Shown one piece after another: positions 8,301 to 18,046 of a stretch of DNA of 64,000 nucleotides. Numbering within the stretch: the stretch's first letter is position 1; the number at the start of each line of letters is the position of its first letter. This DNA comes from Ferranicluibacter quercicola (lineage in GTDB: Bacteria; Pseudomonadota; Alphaproteobacteria; Rhizobiales; Rhizobiaceae). The notes beneath the pieces are model-generated. The model had not been told where the DNA came from and did no database searches. It saw only the letters and a list, made by a program, of their open reading frames with translations. The position numbers and the translations under genes were made by a program. Location of the stretch: the NCBI RefSeq assembly GCF_021168455.1, contig NZ_JAJOZR010000010.1, positions 62,001 to 126,000 on the forward strand, written 5' to 3'.

Positions 8301-9341
8301 ATGAAGAACATTGTCGTGGCAGCCATGATCGGTCTTGGCGCCTTCGGGTCGCTGAGCCAGCCCGTGACTGCCATGCCGCTTTCCGGCTGGTTGGACAAGG
8401 CGTTCCACCGCAACGAGACGCAGCCTGTCGAACGGGCGCCGCTGCTGAAAGTGCAGGCCAGCGAGGCCGGGCGCATCGGGCAGCTCGAGGAAACGATCCG
8501 CTCCCTCAACGGGCGTATCGAAGAGATGAGCTTCCAGCTCCTGCAGATGCAGGAACAGATCCGGAAGTTCCAGGAGGACAACGAGCTGCGCTTCCAGGAT
8601 CTCGAAGGCGCCAAGCCTGCGGCTCCGCGCAAGAGCGGGGCGCTCGAAACGCCGCGCACCTCCGGCGAGGCCATGGCGACCACCGGTCGCACGGCGCCGC
8701 CCTCAACCGTAACCGATCCCGGCGCAAGCACGGGATCGGAAACAGCCTCCGGCGCGGCCCCCGGCGCTCCGGGCAGCCTGCCGACGACGCTCGGCCAGAT
8801 CATCCTCGACGATGCCGGCAACCCGATCGGCGCCAGTGCCGACAGGCTTCCGGATCCGAGCACCGATCCGGGCGCCGTCGCCTCCACCGATCCCGGCACG
8901 CGTGCCGCACCGGGCCTGAATGCCACGCCCGAGACCGAGCAGCAGACGGCCAGCCTCGACAATCCCGGCGATCTCTACCAGTCGGCCTATGGCCATGTGC
9001 TTTCCGGCGATTATAGTCAGGCGGAAAACGAGTTCCGCGACTATCTCGAAGCCTTCCCCAAGGGCGAGAAGGCGGCGGATGCCAGCTTCTGGATGGGCGA
9101 GGCCCAGTATTCCCAAGGGAAATTCAACGATAGCGCCAAGACCTTTCTGAATGCGCATCAGGCCTATTCCAAGTCGCCCAAGGCGCCGGAAATGCTTCTG
9201 AAGCTCGGCATGTCGCTGGCCGCGCTCGACAACAAGGAAACCGCCTGCGCGACGCTGCGCGAAGTCGGCAAACGCTACCCCAAGGCCTCCCCCGCGGTGA
9301 AGGCCAAGGTCACGACCGAGCAGAGCCGCCTGTCCTGCTGA
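8301..9341 (+). CDS. cpoB: Cell division coordinator CpoB / YbgF (Tol-Pal-associated TPR protein)
   Basis: The 346-residue periplasmic protein has a signal peptide (MKNIVVAAMIGLGAFGSL, cleavage near VTA, about residue 24) and a short coiled coil (about 55-95, with IGQLEETIRSLNGRIEEM). A low-complexity Ala/Pro/Thr/Gly linker (about 105-215) precedes C-terminal tetratricopeptide repeats (about 220-340, GDYSQAENEFRDYLEAFPKG). This is the YbgF/CpoB architecture; in E. coli it tunes PBP1B with Tol at the septum. The start is ATG 8301, out of frame with ATG 8296. The stop overlaps the tilS start (TGATG). Confidence 0.92.
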   Translation: MKNIVVAAMIGLGAFGSLSQPVTAMPLSGWLDKAFHRNETQPVERAPLLKVQASEAGRIGQLEETIRSLNGRIEEMSFQLLQMQEQIRKFQEDNELRFQDLEGAKPAAPRKSGALETPRTSGEAMATTGRTAPPSTVTDPGASTGSETASGAAPGAPGSLPTTLGQIILDDAGNPIGASADRLPDPSTDPGAVASTDPGTRAAPGLNATPETEQQTASLDNPGDLYQSAYGHVLSGDYSQAENEFRDYLEAFPKGEKAADASFWMGEAQYSQGKFNDSAKTFLNAHQAYSKSPKAPEMLLKLGMSLAALDNKETACATLREVGKRYPKASPAVKAKVTTEQSRLSC

Positions 9342-10741
9342 TGCCGCCGGTCGTTATGCCGATGCGGCCGCCGGCCCCGGCAGGCGCCCCAGGGGCGGCC
9401 GTTTCGCCGCTCGCCGCCGCGCACGCCTTTCTTTCCCGCCTGCGCCGCCCGTCCACCGTGCTCGTCGCCGTCTCCGGTGGCAGCGATTCGGTCGGCCTTC
9501 TGCTCGCCCTCCATCATGCCGTGAAGACGTCCGGCGTGCCCCATCGCCTCGTCGCCTGCACGGTCGATCACGCGCTGCGCCCCGGTTCGGCCGCCGAGGC
9601 CGAGGCGGTCGCCCGGCGGTGTGCCGCGCTCGGCATTCCCCATTCGGTCGCCCGCTGGGCCCATTCCGGCATCGTCTCCGGCCTACAGGCGGAGGCCCGC
9701 CTTGCCCGCTACCGTCTCCTGTCCGAAGCGGCGCGCGGTTTCGACGCCGATCTCGTCGTCACCGGCCATTCCTGCGACGATCAGGCCGAGACGGTCGCCA
9801 TGCGGGCCGCCCGCCGTCCGGATGCGTCTCGCGACGAAACCGCCGCGATCGGCCTTGCCGGCATGGCCGATGCCGTCCTCTTCAACCGCACCCTCTGGAT
9901 CTGCCGTCCCTTCCTCGCCGTGACCCGGCGGGCGGTGCGCGATCACCTCACCTCTCTCGGCGAAGGGTGGATCGACGATCCGAGCAATGACGATCCCCGT
10001 TTCGAACGCGTCCGCATCCGCCAGGCGGCTCGCGACAGCGCGGGGCAGGGGCCGGAGGCGATCCTGCGCGACGCCGTCTCGCGCCGCCTGACGTCGGACC
10101 GGGCGGTCGCGCAGCTTTTCACGGATCGCGTCCGCCTTCACGCAGAGATCGCCGCCGAGATTGCCTTTGCCGACGGCGAGGTGACCGATCTCCACGGGCA
10201 GCGGCTGCTCGTCCTGCTCGCCGCCACCCTGGCCGGAAAGCCGCACCCGATCGGGCAGGAGACGGCCGCCCGCCTCTTTCAATCCCTCGGCACCGGCCAC
10301 GCGGGCGCGACCACCGCCGGCGGCTGCGTTTTCGAGCGTCGCGGCGGGCGGCTGTTCGTCTATCGGGAGCGTCGCAATCTTCCCCCGCCGATGATCCTTG
10401 CGCCGGGGCAGGCGCTGGTGTGGGACGGCCGCTTTGCGATCGGCAATCGCGGCCCGCGCGCCCTCACGCTCGCCGCGGGTGGCGATCCCGCGCTCGTCCG
10501 GAGGCTCACGGCCGCCGGCCTTCCCCCGGGCGTTGCCGGGCGCGTCGCCAAGGCGGCGCCCGACCTGCGGTTTCCCGATGGCGCGGCCGCGGATCCCGCG
10601 GCATTTTCCCGCACGCCCGTCATCGCGCCCTACGACACCTTTTTGCCGCGTTTCGACCTGATGATCGCGCAAAGCATCGCTGCGCAATTGCAGCGCGCGC
10701 CGTTTCCGACATGCCCGGTTGACGATATCTCGACGAAATGA
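9341..10741 (+). CDS. tilS: tRNA(Ile)-lysidine synthase
   Basis: TilS (466 residues) converts C34 of the CAU-anticodon tRNA-Ile to lysidine so that it reads AUA. The PP-loop ATP-binding motif SGGSDS is at residues 45-50, and TCTVDHALRPGSAAEA and GHSCDDQAET follow as in the family. The C-terminal substrate-binding part is divergent, as is common in rhizobia. The start overlaps the cpoB stop, implying translational coupling. Confidence 0.92.
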   Translation: MPPVVMPMRPPAPAGAPGAAVSPLAAAHAFLSRLRRPSTVLVAVSGGSDSVGLLLALHHAVKTSGVPHRLVACTVDHALRPGSAAEAEAVARRCAALGIPHSVARWAHSGIVSGLQAEARLARYRLLSEAARGFDADLVVTGHSCDDQAETVAMRAARRPDASRDETAAIGLAGMADAVLFNRTLWICRPFLAVTRRAVRDHLTSLGEGWIDDPSNDDPRFERVRIRQAARDSAGQGPEAILRDAVSRRLTSDRAVAQLFTDRVRLHAEIAAEIAFADGEVTDLHGQRLLVLLAATLAGKPHPIGQETAARLFQSLGTGHAGATTAGGCVFERRGGRLFVYRERRNLPPPMILAPGQALVWDGRFAIGNRGPRALTLAAGGDPALVRRLTAAGLPPGVAGRVAKAAPDLRFPDGAAADPAAFSRTPVIAPYDTFLPRFDLMIAQSIAAQLQRAPFPTCPVDDISTK

Positions 10742-10761
10742 TCGGGCAAAGGGCGGTTTGC

Positions 10762-10793
10762 CTTGGCAAGGCCTGTCGCGAACCCTATGTTAG
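10762..10793 (+). promoter_or_regulatory. RpoH (sigma-32) promoter of ftsH
   Basis: CTTG at 10762-10765, an 18-nt spacer, then CCTATGTTAG at 10784-10793. This matches the alphaproteobacterial RpoH consensus CTTG-N17/18-CYTATNTNNG at every defined position. It lies in the tilS-ftsH gap, about 55 nt before the ftsH ATG. RpoH itself is encoded at 43.4-44.3 kb. Confidence 0.85.
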
Positions 10794-10847
10794 CGAAGAA
10801 ATATGGGCCCCGGTCGCGGGGCGCCAGCACCGGTTCCGGGGAGTTCG

Positions 10848-12785
<1,938 letters not shown>

Positions 12786-12811
12786 GCTGCGCGCAGCGTT
12801 GCAGACCATCG

Positions 12812-12842
12812 AAACCCTTCGGCCGACGCCGGAGGGTTTTTT
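12812..12842 (+). terminator. Rho-independent terminator of ftsH
   Basis: Stem AAACCCTTCGG (12812-12822) pairs with CCGGAGGGTTT (12829-12839) with one wobble, followed by six T (12837-12842). Confidence 0.9.
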
Positions 12843-13708
12843 CGTTCCCCGTTGCACATGCTCGGGCTTGTTCCGGGCATCTGCAACGGTCTGATTTCCG
12901 TGAGGTCAGCAGATCTGGGCGTGAGGTCGAGCATGACGTCGTGCGAAACGAGAGCCTTCCGGGCCGTTTGAACCCTTCGGCCGACGCTGCAGGTTTTTTG
13001 TTTTCAAATTTTTTTCATATCCGCTTTTCCCCGCCCGCTTTTGCGCGATCATACTTGCCCTGTCCCGTTATCGGATGCACCGGAAGGCGTTCCGGCGAGG
13101 CGGGGCCGGTGCCGGGTGTGGGGAAACGACGCATGTCCTCCCGCCCGGGCTCGCGAAAGGGCCGTCCGTCACGGACCTCGACAGGGAAGCTGACGTGGCG
13201 ATGTCATAGAAGAGGCCGGCGACCGTTGAAACCGCGGTCGTCCTGTGAAACCTGGCAAGGCGGCGGCAAGCCGCGCCGTGACTGCCGGACGCGCCATCGG
13301 GAAGAGCCGATGGAATCCTCTTCGAGACGGCCGGGCTGCGGGAAAAACCACCGAACGAGGCGCTGGAAGATGTCATCTTCCACTTCACTACCCAACGCGG
13401 CAGCTTCCAGCGCCTCGTCCGAACTGCCCTCTCTCCACGGCGTCCTGGCGCGCGTGGTTATCGGCGCGTTCCCGTCCCGCCATCGGTAAGCTTTACGAAG
13501 GTAACGGCGTGTAATCATTTCTGATGGCCGTGAGGATGCCGTTTTCCGGCTGTCTGTGGCAGAACGTGCCGAAAGCGGCATGGAGACCGGAGCGGTCCGG
13601 TCCCGGCAGAGCATTTTCGCCTCGCCTTTTGACGATGCGGCAATCAATGAGAGACAGCCGTCCGGTGAACCCGACTTCCCGGAAACGGCTCTGGACGATG
13701 GAGCGATC
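12843..13708. other. Long intergenic region with a degenerate second copy of the ftsH terminator
   Basis: No gene is confidently seen in these 866 bases. At 12971-12987 the 17-nt string AACCCTTCGGCCGACGC repeats the ftsH terminator sequence exactly, then diverges and ends in AGGTTTTTTG, so its stem is weaker. A minus-strand reading frame from ATG 13518 to 13204 (104 codons, containing SDEALEAAALGSEVEDDIF) is open, but it has no recognisable family and no clear Shine-Dalgarno site. The rest shows no clear feature. Confidence 0.5.
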
Positions 13709-15061
13709 ATGAAGCGCAGATATTTCGGCACCGACGGCATACGCGGGCAATCCAACATTTTCCCGATGACGCCGGATCTCGCCATGCGGGTCGGCATCGC
13801 CGTCGGCACCATCTTCCGCCGTGGCGCGCATCGCCACCGGGTCGTCATCGGCAAGGATACCCGCCTCTCGGGCTATATGCTGGAAAATGCGATGGTCGCC
13901 GGCTTCACCGCGGCCGGTGTCGATGCCTTCGTCCTCGGCCCCATTCCCACACCCGCCGTCGCCATGCTGACGCGCTCGCTGCGCGCGGATATCGGCGTGA
14001 TGATCTCCGCCTCGCACAATCCGTTCGAGGATAACGGCATCAAGCTCTTCGGCCCCGACGGCTACAAGCTGTCCGACGATATCGAGAGCCAGATCGAGGA
14101 ACTGCTCGATCAGGACCTGTCGATGCAGCTCGCGCGCAGCAACGAGATCGGCCGCGCCAAGCGCATCGACGGCGTGCATGACCGCTATATCGAGCACGCC
14201 AAGCGCACGCTGCCGCGCGACGTGACGCTGAAGGGCCTGCGCATCGCCATCGATTGCGCCAATGGCGCCGCCTACAAGGTCGCACCCGCGGCCCTCTGGG
14301 AGCTCGGTGCCGATGTGGTGTCGATCGGCACGGAGCCGAACGGCACGAACATCAATCTGGACTGCGGCTCCACCAGCCCGGCGGCCCTGTCGAAGAAGGT
14401 GCACGAAGTGCGCGCCGATATCGGCATCGCGCTCGATGGCGATGCCGACCGCGTGCTGATCGTGGACGAGAAGGGTACGATCATCGACGGCGACCAGCTG
14501 ATGGCCGTCATCGCCGACAGCTGGGCGGCCGAAGGCATGCTGCGCGGCGGCGGCATCGTCGCCACGGTCATGTCCAATCTCGGTCTGGAGCGCTATCTGC
14601 AGAGCCGCAAGCTGTCGCTCCAGCGCACCAAGGTCGGCGACCGCTATGTCGTCGAGCATATGCGCGAGAACGGCTTCAACATCGGCGGCGAGCAGTCGGG
14701 CCATATCGTGCTGTCGGCTTTCGGCACGACGGGTGACGGCCTCGTCGCCGCGCTTCAGGTGCTCTCCAGCGTCAAGCGTCTCGGCAAGCCCGTCAGCGAG
14801 GTCTGCCACAAGTTCACGCCCGTGCCGCAGGTGCTGAAGAATGTGCGCATTTCCACCGGCAAGCCGCTCGAGGACAATGCCGTCCGGCAGGCGATCGCCG
14901 ATGCCGAGGCCGCGCTGTCGAAGAACGGCCGTCTGCTCATCCGCCCCTCCGGCACCGAGCCGCTGATCCGCGTGATGGCGGAAGGCGACGATCGCGGCCA
15001 GGTCGAGCGCATCGTCGACGAGCTCGTCTCCGTCATCGGCTCCGTCCGCCACGCGGCATAG
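13709..15061 (+). CDS. glmM: Phosphoglucosamine mutase
   Basis: GlmM (450 residues) interconverts glucosamine-6-phosphate and glucosamine-1-phosphate on the way to UDP-GlcNAc for peptidoglycan and LPS. The start MKRRYFGTDGIRG is characteristic. The phosphoserine motif is GVMISASHNPFEDNGIK, the metal-binding loop is ALDGDADRV, the sugar-binding loop is GGEQSGH, and the phosphate-binding motif RPSGTEPLIRVM is near the C terminus. The start ATG 13709 follows GGAG at 13700-13703; an in-frame upstream extension to 13556 is not needed. It follows ftsH as in many rhizobia, though with an unusually long gap. Confidence 0.96.
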   Translation: MKRRYFGTDGIRGQSNIFPMTPDLAMRVGIAVGTIFRRGAHRHRVVIGKDTRLSGYMLENAMVAGFTAAGVDAFVLGPIPTPAVAMLTRSLRADIGVMISASHNPFEDNGIKLFGPDGYKLSDDIESQIEELLDQDLSMQLARSNEIGRAKRIDGVHDRYIEHAKRTLPRDVTLKGLRIAIDCANGAAYKVAPAALWELGADVVSIGTEPNGTNINLDCGSTSPAALSKKVHEVRADIGIALDGDADRVLIVDEKGTIIDGDQLMAVIADSWAAEGMLRGGGIVATVMSNLGLERYLQSRKLSLQRTKVGDRYVVEHMRENGFNIGGEQSGHIVLSAFGTTGDGLVAALQVLSSVKRLGKPVSEVCHKFTPVPQVLKNVRISTGKPLEDNAVRQAIADAEAALSKNGRLLIRPSGTEPLIRVMAEGDDRGQVERIVDELVSVIGSVRHAA

Positions 15062-15089
15062 CGTTCTCTCTATCGACGGTTGAACACAG

Positions 15090-15114
15090 AACCCGGCCTC
15101 GCGCCGGGTTTTTT
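15090..15114 (+). terminator. Rho-independent terminator of glmM
   Basis: Stem AACCCGGC (15090-15097) pairs with GCCGGGTT (15103-15110), followed by a T run to 15114. Confidence 0.92.
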
Positions 15115-15141
15115 CTTTCGGAATACGGTGAATTTTCTTGG

Positions 15142-15156
15142 TTAAACGAGCCTTAA
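15142..15156 (+). promoter_or_regulatory. CtrA-binding box upstream of beta-barrel gene
   Basis: TTAA (15142-15145), a 7-nt spacer, then TTAA (15153-15156): an exact TTAA-N7-TTAA, the full CtrA recognition sequence. It is 84 nt upstream of the outer-membrane protein start at 15240. The related gene at 16703 has the same arrangement. Confidence 0.7.
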
Positions 15157-15239
15157 CCAATCTCCTCCATGATGTTTTCCAACAGGACGGTCGGGCTGCG
15201 ACGAAGGTGGGCTGACACAACATCGTTATGGAGTGAGCC

Positions 15240-16070
15240 ATGAAGAGTTTCGTTATGGGCGTTGTGGCAGCGATGCTGACCGGCAGCGCTGCCTTTGCCG
15301 CCGACATCTACCAGCCCCCGGTCGAACAGGTCGTCGAAGCCGCCCCCGTCGAGGTGAGCGAGGCCGGCGGCTGGTACCTGCGCGGCGATGTCGGCTATGC
15401 CTTCACCAAGCTGCGCGGCGCCAAGTTCTATCAGGGCTCCAATTCCTACGAGCGCGATTTCGACAGCTACGATCTCGACAATACCTGGACCGGCGGCGTC
15501 GGCGTGGGTTACCAGATCACCCATCACCTGCGCACGGACGTCACGCTCGACTATCTCGGCAAGGCCGATTTCGAAGGCTCGACCACGGGCTCCTGCGGCG
15601 TCGCCACGTTCTGCACCTCGCGCGATATTTCCTCGATGACCGCCTGGAGCCTGATGGCCAACGCCTATGTCGATATCGGCACATACGGCATCTTCACGCC
15701 CTATATCGGTGCCGGCATCGGCGGCACGCAGGTCCGCTGGGACAAGCTGAAGAACACCAGCTGCGAAACCGGCAATCCCGACAATTGCGACGGCGAGTTC
15801 GAGCATGGCGGCAAGCGCAAGTGGCGCTTCACCTACGGCCTCATGGCCGGCACGGCCATCGACATCACCTGCAACCTGCAGGCCGATGTCGGCTATCGCT
15901 TCCGCCAGATTGTCGGCGGCGACATGTTCGGCTACAAGGAAAGCGGCGGCCCCGGTCGCGACAAGGGCATCAACATCCACGAGGCCCGCGCCGGCCTGCG
16001 CTACAATTTCGGTGGCTGCGAACAGGCCTATGTCCCGGAATATCCGGTCGAGCAGCCGGTCTACAAGTAA
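15240..16070 (+). CDS. Outer-membrane beta-barrel protein (Omp25/RopB-like)
   Basis: The 276-residue precursor has a Sec signal peptide (MKSFVMGVVAAMLTGSAAFA, cleavage after AFA at residue 20). An 8-stranded beta-barrel follows with alternating aromatic and polar residues: GGWYLRGDVGYAFTK, TPYIGAGIGGTQV, WRFTYGLMAGTAID, then HEARAGLRYNFGG near the end. A Pro/Tyr-rich tail (residues 262-276) follows the barrel. The family is the porin-like small barrel common in Rhizobiales, which affects envelope integrity. Four Cys in two short stretches (CGVATFC, CETGNPDNC) could form extracellular-loop disulfides. A CtrA box is upstream and a strong hairpin terminator downstream. It is similar to the gene at 16703. 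Confidence 0.85.
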   Translation: MKSFVMGVVAAMLTGSAAFAADIYQPPVEQVVEAAPVEVSEAGGWYLRGDVGYAFTKLRGAKFYQGSNSYERDFDSYDLDNTWTGGVGVGYQITHHLRTDVTLDYLGKADFEGSTTGSCGVATFCTSRDISSMTAWSLMANAYVDIGTYGIFTPYIGAGIGGTQVRWDKLKNTSCETGNPDNCDGEFEHGGKRKWRFTYGLMAGTAIDITCNLQADVGYRFRQIVGGDMFGYKESGGPGRDKGINIHEARAGLRYNFGGCEQAYVPEYPVEQPVYK

Positions 16071-16093
16071 GCCGTCTTCCAAACGTCCTGTCC

Positions 16094-16120
16094 GAAAGCC
16101 GCCCCGAAAGGGCGGCTTTC
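16094..16120 (+). terminator. Hairpin terminator after the beta-barrel gene
   Basis: A perfect 11-bp stem GAAAGCCGCCC (16094-16104) with GGGCGGCTTTC (16110-16120) and loop CGAAA. The T tract after it is weak (GTGCGTTTTC). Confidence 0.7.
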
Positions 16121-16264
16121 GTGCGTTTTCGGCACGCCGCGCCGCGGCTCTGGTCAGGCGGCATTAACCAGTCTGGCGGGCGTAGCCGGGGGTTGCTTGT
16201 TCCCGTCGCGGCGCGGGTTAGGGTCGAACCGGATGATTCGATGAAAACTTGACGGGACGCGACG

Positions 16265-16588
16265 ATGGACAGACATTTCTGGCGGATCACCGGCCATGCC
16301 GGCATGGACCAGATCTTCGAGCGCATCGTGCCCGTCGACAGCCTCTCGGACGCCGCCGTCTGCCTGCTGCTCCAGTGCCTGCTCGCCCGCGAGGTCGATA
16401 TCAACCAGCTGATCGACGGTTTCGGCCTGGCCGACACCCAGGGGGCGGGCCCGCTGGATGTGCGCAGGGACCCCGGTCCGCCGCTGCAGTACCGGCTGAC
16501 GGGCGCCGATGTCGTCTTCGAGGCGAGCGTCATGACGGAGCGCCCCCCGCAGTTCCGCGCGTCCTACGGCTCCGGCCTTGCCGCCTGA
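16265..16588 (+). CDS. Small hypothetical protein
   Basis: A 107-residue ORF starting MDRHFWRITGHAGMDQIFE, acidic in its first half (EREVDINQLIDGFGLAD-like), with no signal peptide or membrane segment. Codon use is like its neighbours. I do not recognise a family. It lies alone between two CtrA-box beta-barrel genes, and the second CtrA box begins 14 nt after its stop. The stretch IFERIVPVDSLSDAAVCLLLQCLL looks helical. It could be a genuine Rhizobiales-specific protein, but this rests only on an open frame and composition. Confidence 0.55.
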   Translation: MDRHFWRITGHAGMDQIFERIVPVDSLSDAAVCLLLQCLLAREVDINQLIDGFGLADTQGAGPLDVRRDPGPPLQYRLTGADVVFEASVMTERPPQFRASYGSGLAA

Positions 16589-16601
16589 GCGGGTGCCTGC
16601 G

Positions 16602-16616
16602 TTAACGCGCCATTAA
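16602..16616 (+). promoter_or_regulatory. CtrA-binding box upstream of second beta-barrel gene
   Basis: TTAA (16602-16605), 7 nt, TTAA (16613-16616), continuing as TTAACCAT. It is an exact TTAA-N7-TTAA. Another TTAAC half-site follows at 16634. The downstream gene starts at 16703. Confidence 0.7.
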
Positions 16617-16702
16617 CCATACCGGCCCAAAGGTTAACGCCTGTACATCGGTCGCCCGCGTGATTCGCCGGCCGGCCGCGACACCGGGCAATCGAGGGCT
16701 CC

Positions 16703-17479
16703 ATGACGCGTCTTTCACCATTGGCCACGGCACGGGCAGCACGGGCCGCATCGTACCGCGCCGGCCTGGCCTGTGCCATCCTCGGCGCGGGCATCGGCCT
16801 GTCGACCGCGCAGGCGGAAGACGCGCCGCTCTCGGCGCCGGAGGTCACCATCGCCACGGACACCGTCTCGACCGGCCTCTATCTGCGCGGCGATCTCGGC
16901 TATGCGGCTTTTCGCGACGACGGTGCGCCCGACCTGTCGGTCGCCGGCGCCCGCCGCGGCTTCGATGACGATCGTTTCGACCGTCCGGTTTCCGGCACGC
17001 TCGGCCTCGGCTACCGGCTGACCGACATCCTGCGCGCCGACCTCACCGCCGACCTGTTCGACGGCCGCTTCGAAGGCACGCAGGAAACGGCCGGCGTCTC
17101 GACCCGCTATCGGGCAGACCTGCGCGGCGTCGGCCTCATGGCCAATGCCTATGTCGATCTCGCGACCGTCGCCGGCTTCACGCCCTATCTCGGTGCCGGT
17201 ATCGGCGCGACCTATGTCGATTGGCAGGACGTGACCGTTCGCAGCGGTGGCGCTCCGGTTGCCGGTGGCGCTTACGAGGGGGATGACGGCTGGCGCTTCA
17301 CCTATGCCCTCATGGCCGGCGCCTCCTACGACCTTACGGAGCGGTTGAAGCTCGATATCGGCTACCGCTACTCCGACATTGCCAGGGGCGACATGTTTGC
17401 CCGCGCCGGCGAGCAGGCTCGCGACGACGGCCTTTCGCGCCACGAAATCCGCGCCGGCCTGCGCTTCTCGCTGTATTAG
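16703..17479 (+). CDS. Outer-membrane beta-barrel protein, relative of the 15240 gene
   Basis: The 258-residue protein has a long signal peptide (about residues 1-38, ending TAQA) and a small beta-barrel sharing segments with the 15240 protein: LYLRGDLGYAAF, LMANAYVDLATVAGFTPYLG, WRFTYALMAGASYDL, and a closing HEIRAGLRFSLY that ends on the terminal aromatic typical of outer-membrane proteins. It probably arose by duplication with the upstream paralogue. A CtrA box lies 87 nt upstream of the start. Confidence 0.85.
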   Translation: MTRLSPLATARAARAASYRAGLACAILGAGIGLSTAQAEDAPLSAPEVTIATDTVSTGLYLRGDLGYAAFRDDGAPDLSVAGARRGFDDDRFDRPVSGTLGLGYRLTDILRADLTADLFDGRFEGTQETAGVSTRYRADLRGVGLMANAYVDLATVAGFTPYLGAGIGATYVDWQDVTVRSGGAPVAGGAYEGDDGWRFTYALMAGASYDLTERLKLDIGYRYSDIARGDMFARAGEQARDDGLSRHEIRAGLRFSLY

Positions 17480-17499
17480 CCTGGCCGATCCAGCAAGGA

Positions 17500-17524
17500 G
17501 GAACCTTGTCGCGGTCCGCAGGTT
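17500..17524 (+). promoter_or_regulatory. Candidate EcfG/RpoE2 general-stress promoter
   Basis: GGAAC at 17500-17504, then 16 nt, then GGTT at 17521-17524, equivalent to GGAAC-N18-TT, the RpoE2-type consensus of rhizobia (one mismatch from GGAAC-N16-CGTT). Transcription would start about 20 nt before the ATG at 17550. Confidence 0.55.
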
Positions 17525-17549
17525 CTGGCTTCACCACAAGGAGCCTGCC

Positions 17550-17861
17550 ATGACCGACATCGGAAACCCCATCCCCCGCGGCACGATCGATAACGACGCT
17601 CCCCTCGTCGATGAGGCGCTCGCCGCGAAAGACGATGTGTCCTCCAGCGACGCCGCCGATACGGTGGCCGCGCTCAAGGCGGAAATCGAGACGCTCCGCA
17701 CGCGCATCGCCGAGCATCGATCGGAAGCCGTGGCGCAGGTCCGCTCCACCGTGCGCGATCGCCCGCTCGTCAGCCTCGCCGCGGCCCTGCTCGCCGGCTA
17801 TGGCATCGCACTTGCCCTCCACGGCGGCCGTGCGGTCCGCACCGGATACAGCTGGCGATAG
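17550..17861 (+). CDS. DUF883/ElaB-like membrane-anchored stress protein
   Basis: This 103-residue protein has a charged, helical N-terminal two-thirds (VAALKAEIETLRTRIAEH, likely coiled coil at residues 35-55). A C-terminal transmembrane helix (about 75-92, PLVSLAAALLAGYGIALAL) follows. This is the layout of ElaB/YqjD/DUF883 proteins, which are tail-anchored and in enterics bind ribosomes in stationary phase. ATG 17550 follows AAGGAG (17538-17543). A GGAAC-N16-GGTT stress-type promoter lies just upstream. Confidence 0.7.
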   Translation: MTDIGNPIPRGTIDNDAPLVDEALAAKDDVSSSDAADTVAALKAEIETLRTRIAEHRSEAVAQVRSTVRDRPLVSLAAALLAGYGIALALHGGRAVRTGYSWR

Positions 17862-17932
17862 GGCCCGCGCCGGGCGCTTTGCCCGGGCTTGCCACCAGAT
17901 CTGAAAACGTCCTGCCCTTTGCTCTGAGCGAC

Positions 17933-17960
17933 AGTCCGCGTCAAGAACGCGGACTTTTTT
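17933..17960 (+). terminator. Rho-independent terminator upstream of serC
   Basis: Stem AGTCCGCG (17933-17940) pairs with CGCGGACT (17948-17955), followed by six T (17955-17960). It ends the DUF883 transcript and isolates serC. Confidence 0.9.
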
Positions 17961-17982
17961 GTTGCGTTCCATGAGCAGTTTC

Positions 17983-18046
17983 TATAATCACGGCGGCAGG
18001 ACACGCCTCCCTAACGAGGTGCTTTCTATCTGGAAGGATAGCCATC
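17983..18046 (+). promoter_or_regulatory. serC promoter and structured leader (serC RNA motif candidate)
   Basis: A perfect -10 TATAAT lies at 17983-17988. The short leader then contains hairpin CGCCTC (18004-18009)/GAGGTG (18016-18021) with loop CCTAAC, and a second hairpin CTATC (18026-18030)/GATAG (18037-18041). The Shine-Dalgarno AAGGA (18034-18038) lies in the loop and 3' arm of the second hairpin, so folding could control translation of serC (ATG 18047). A conserved serC leader motif is known upstream of alphaproteobacterial serC genes; this leader fits the position and two-hairpin layout, but a covariance search was not run. Confidence 0.65.
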
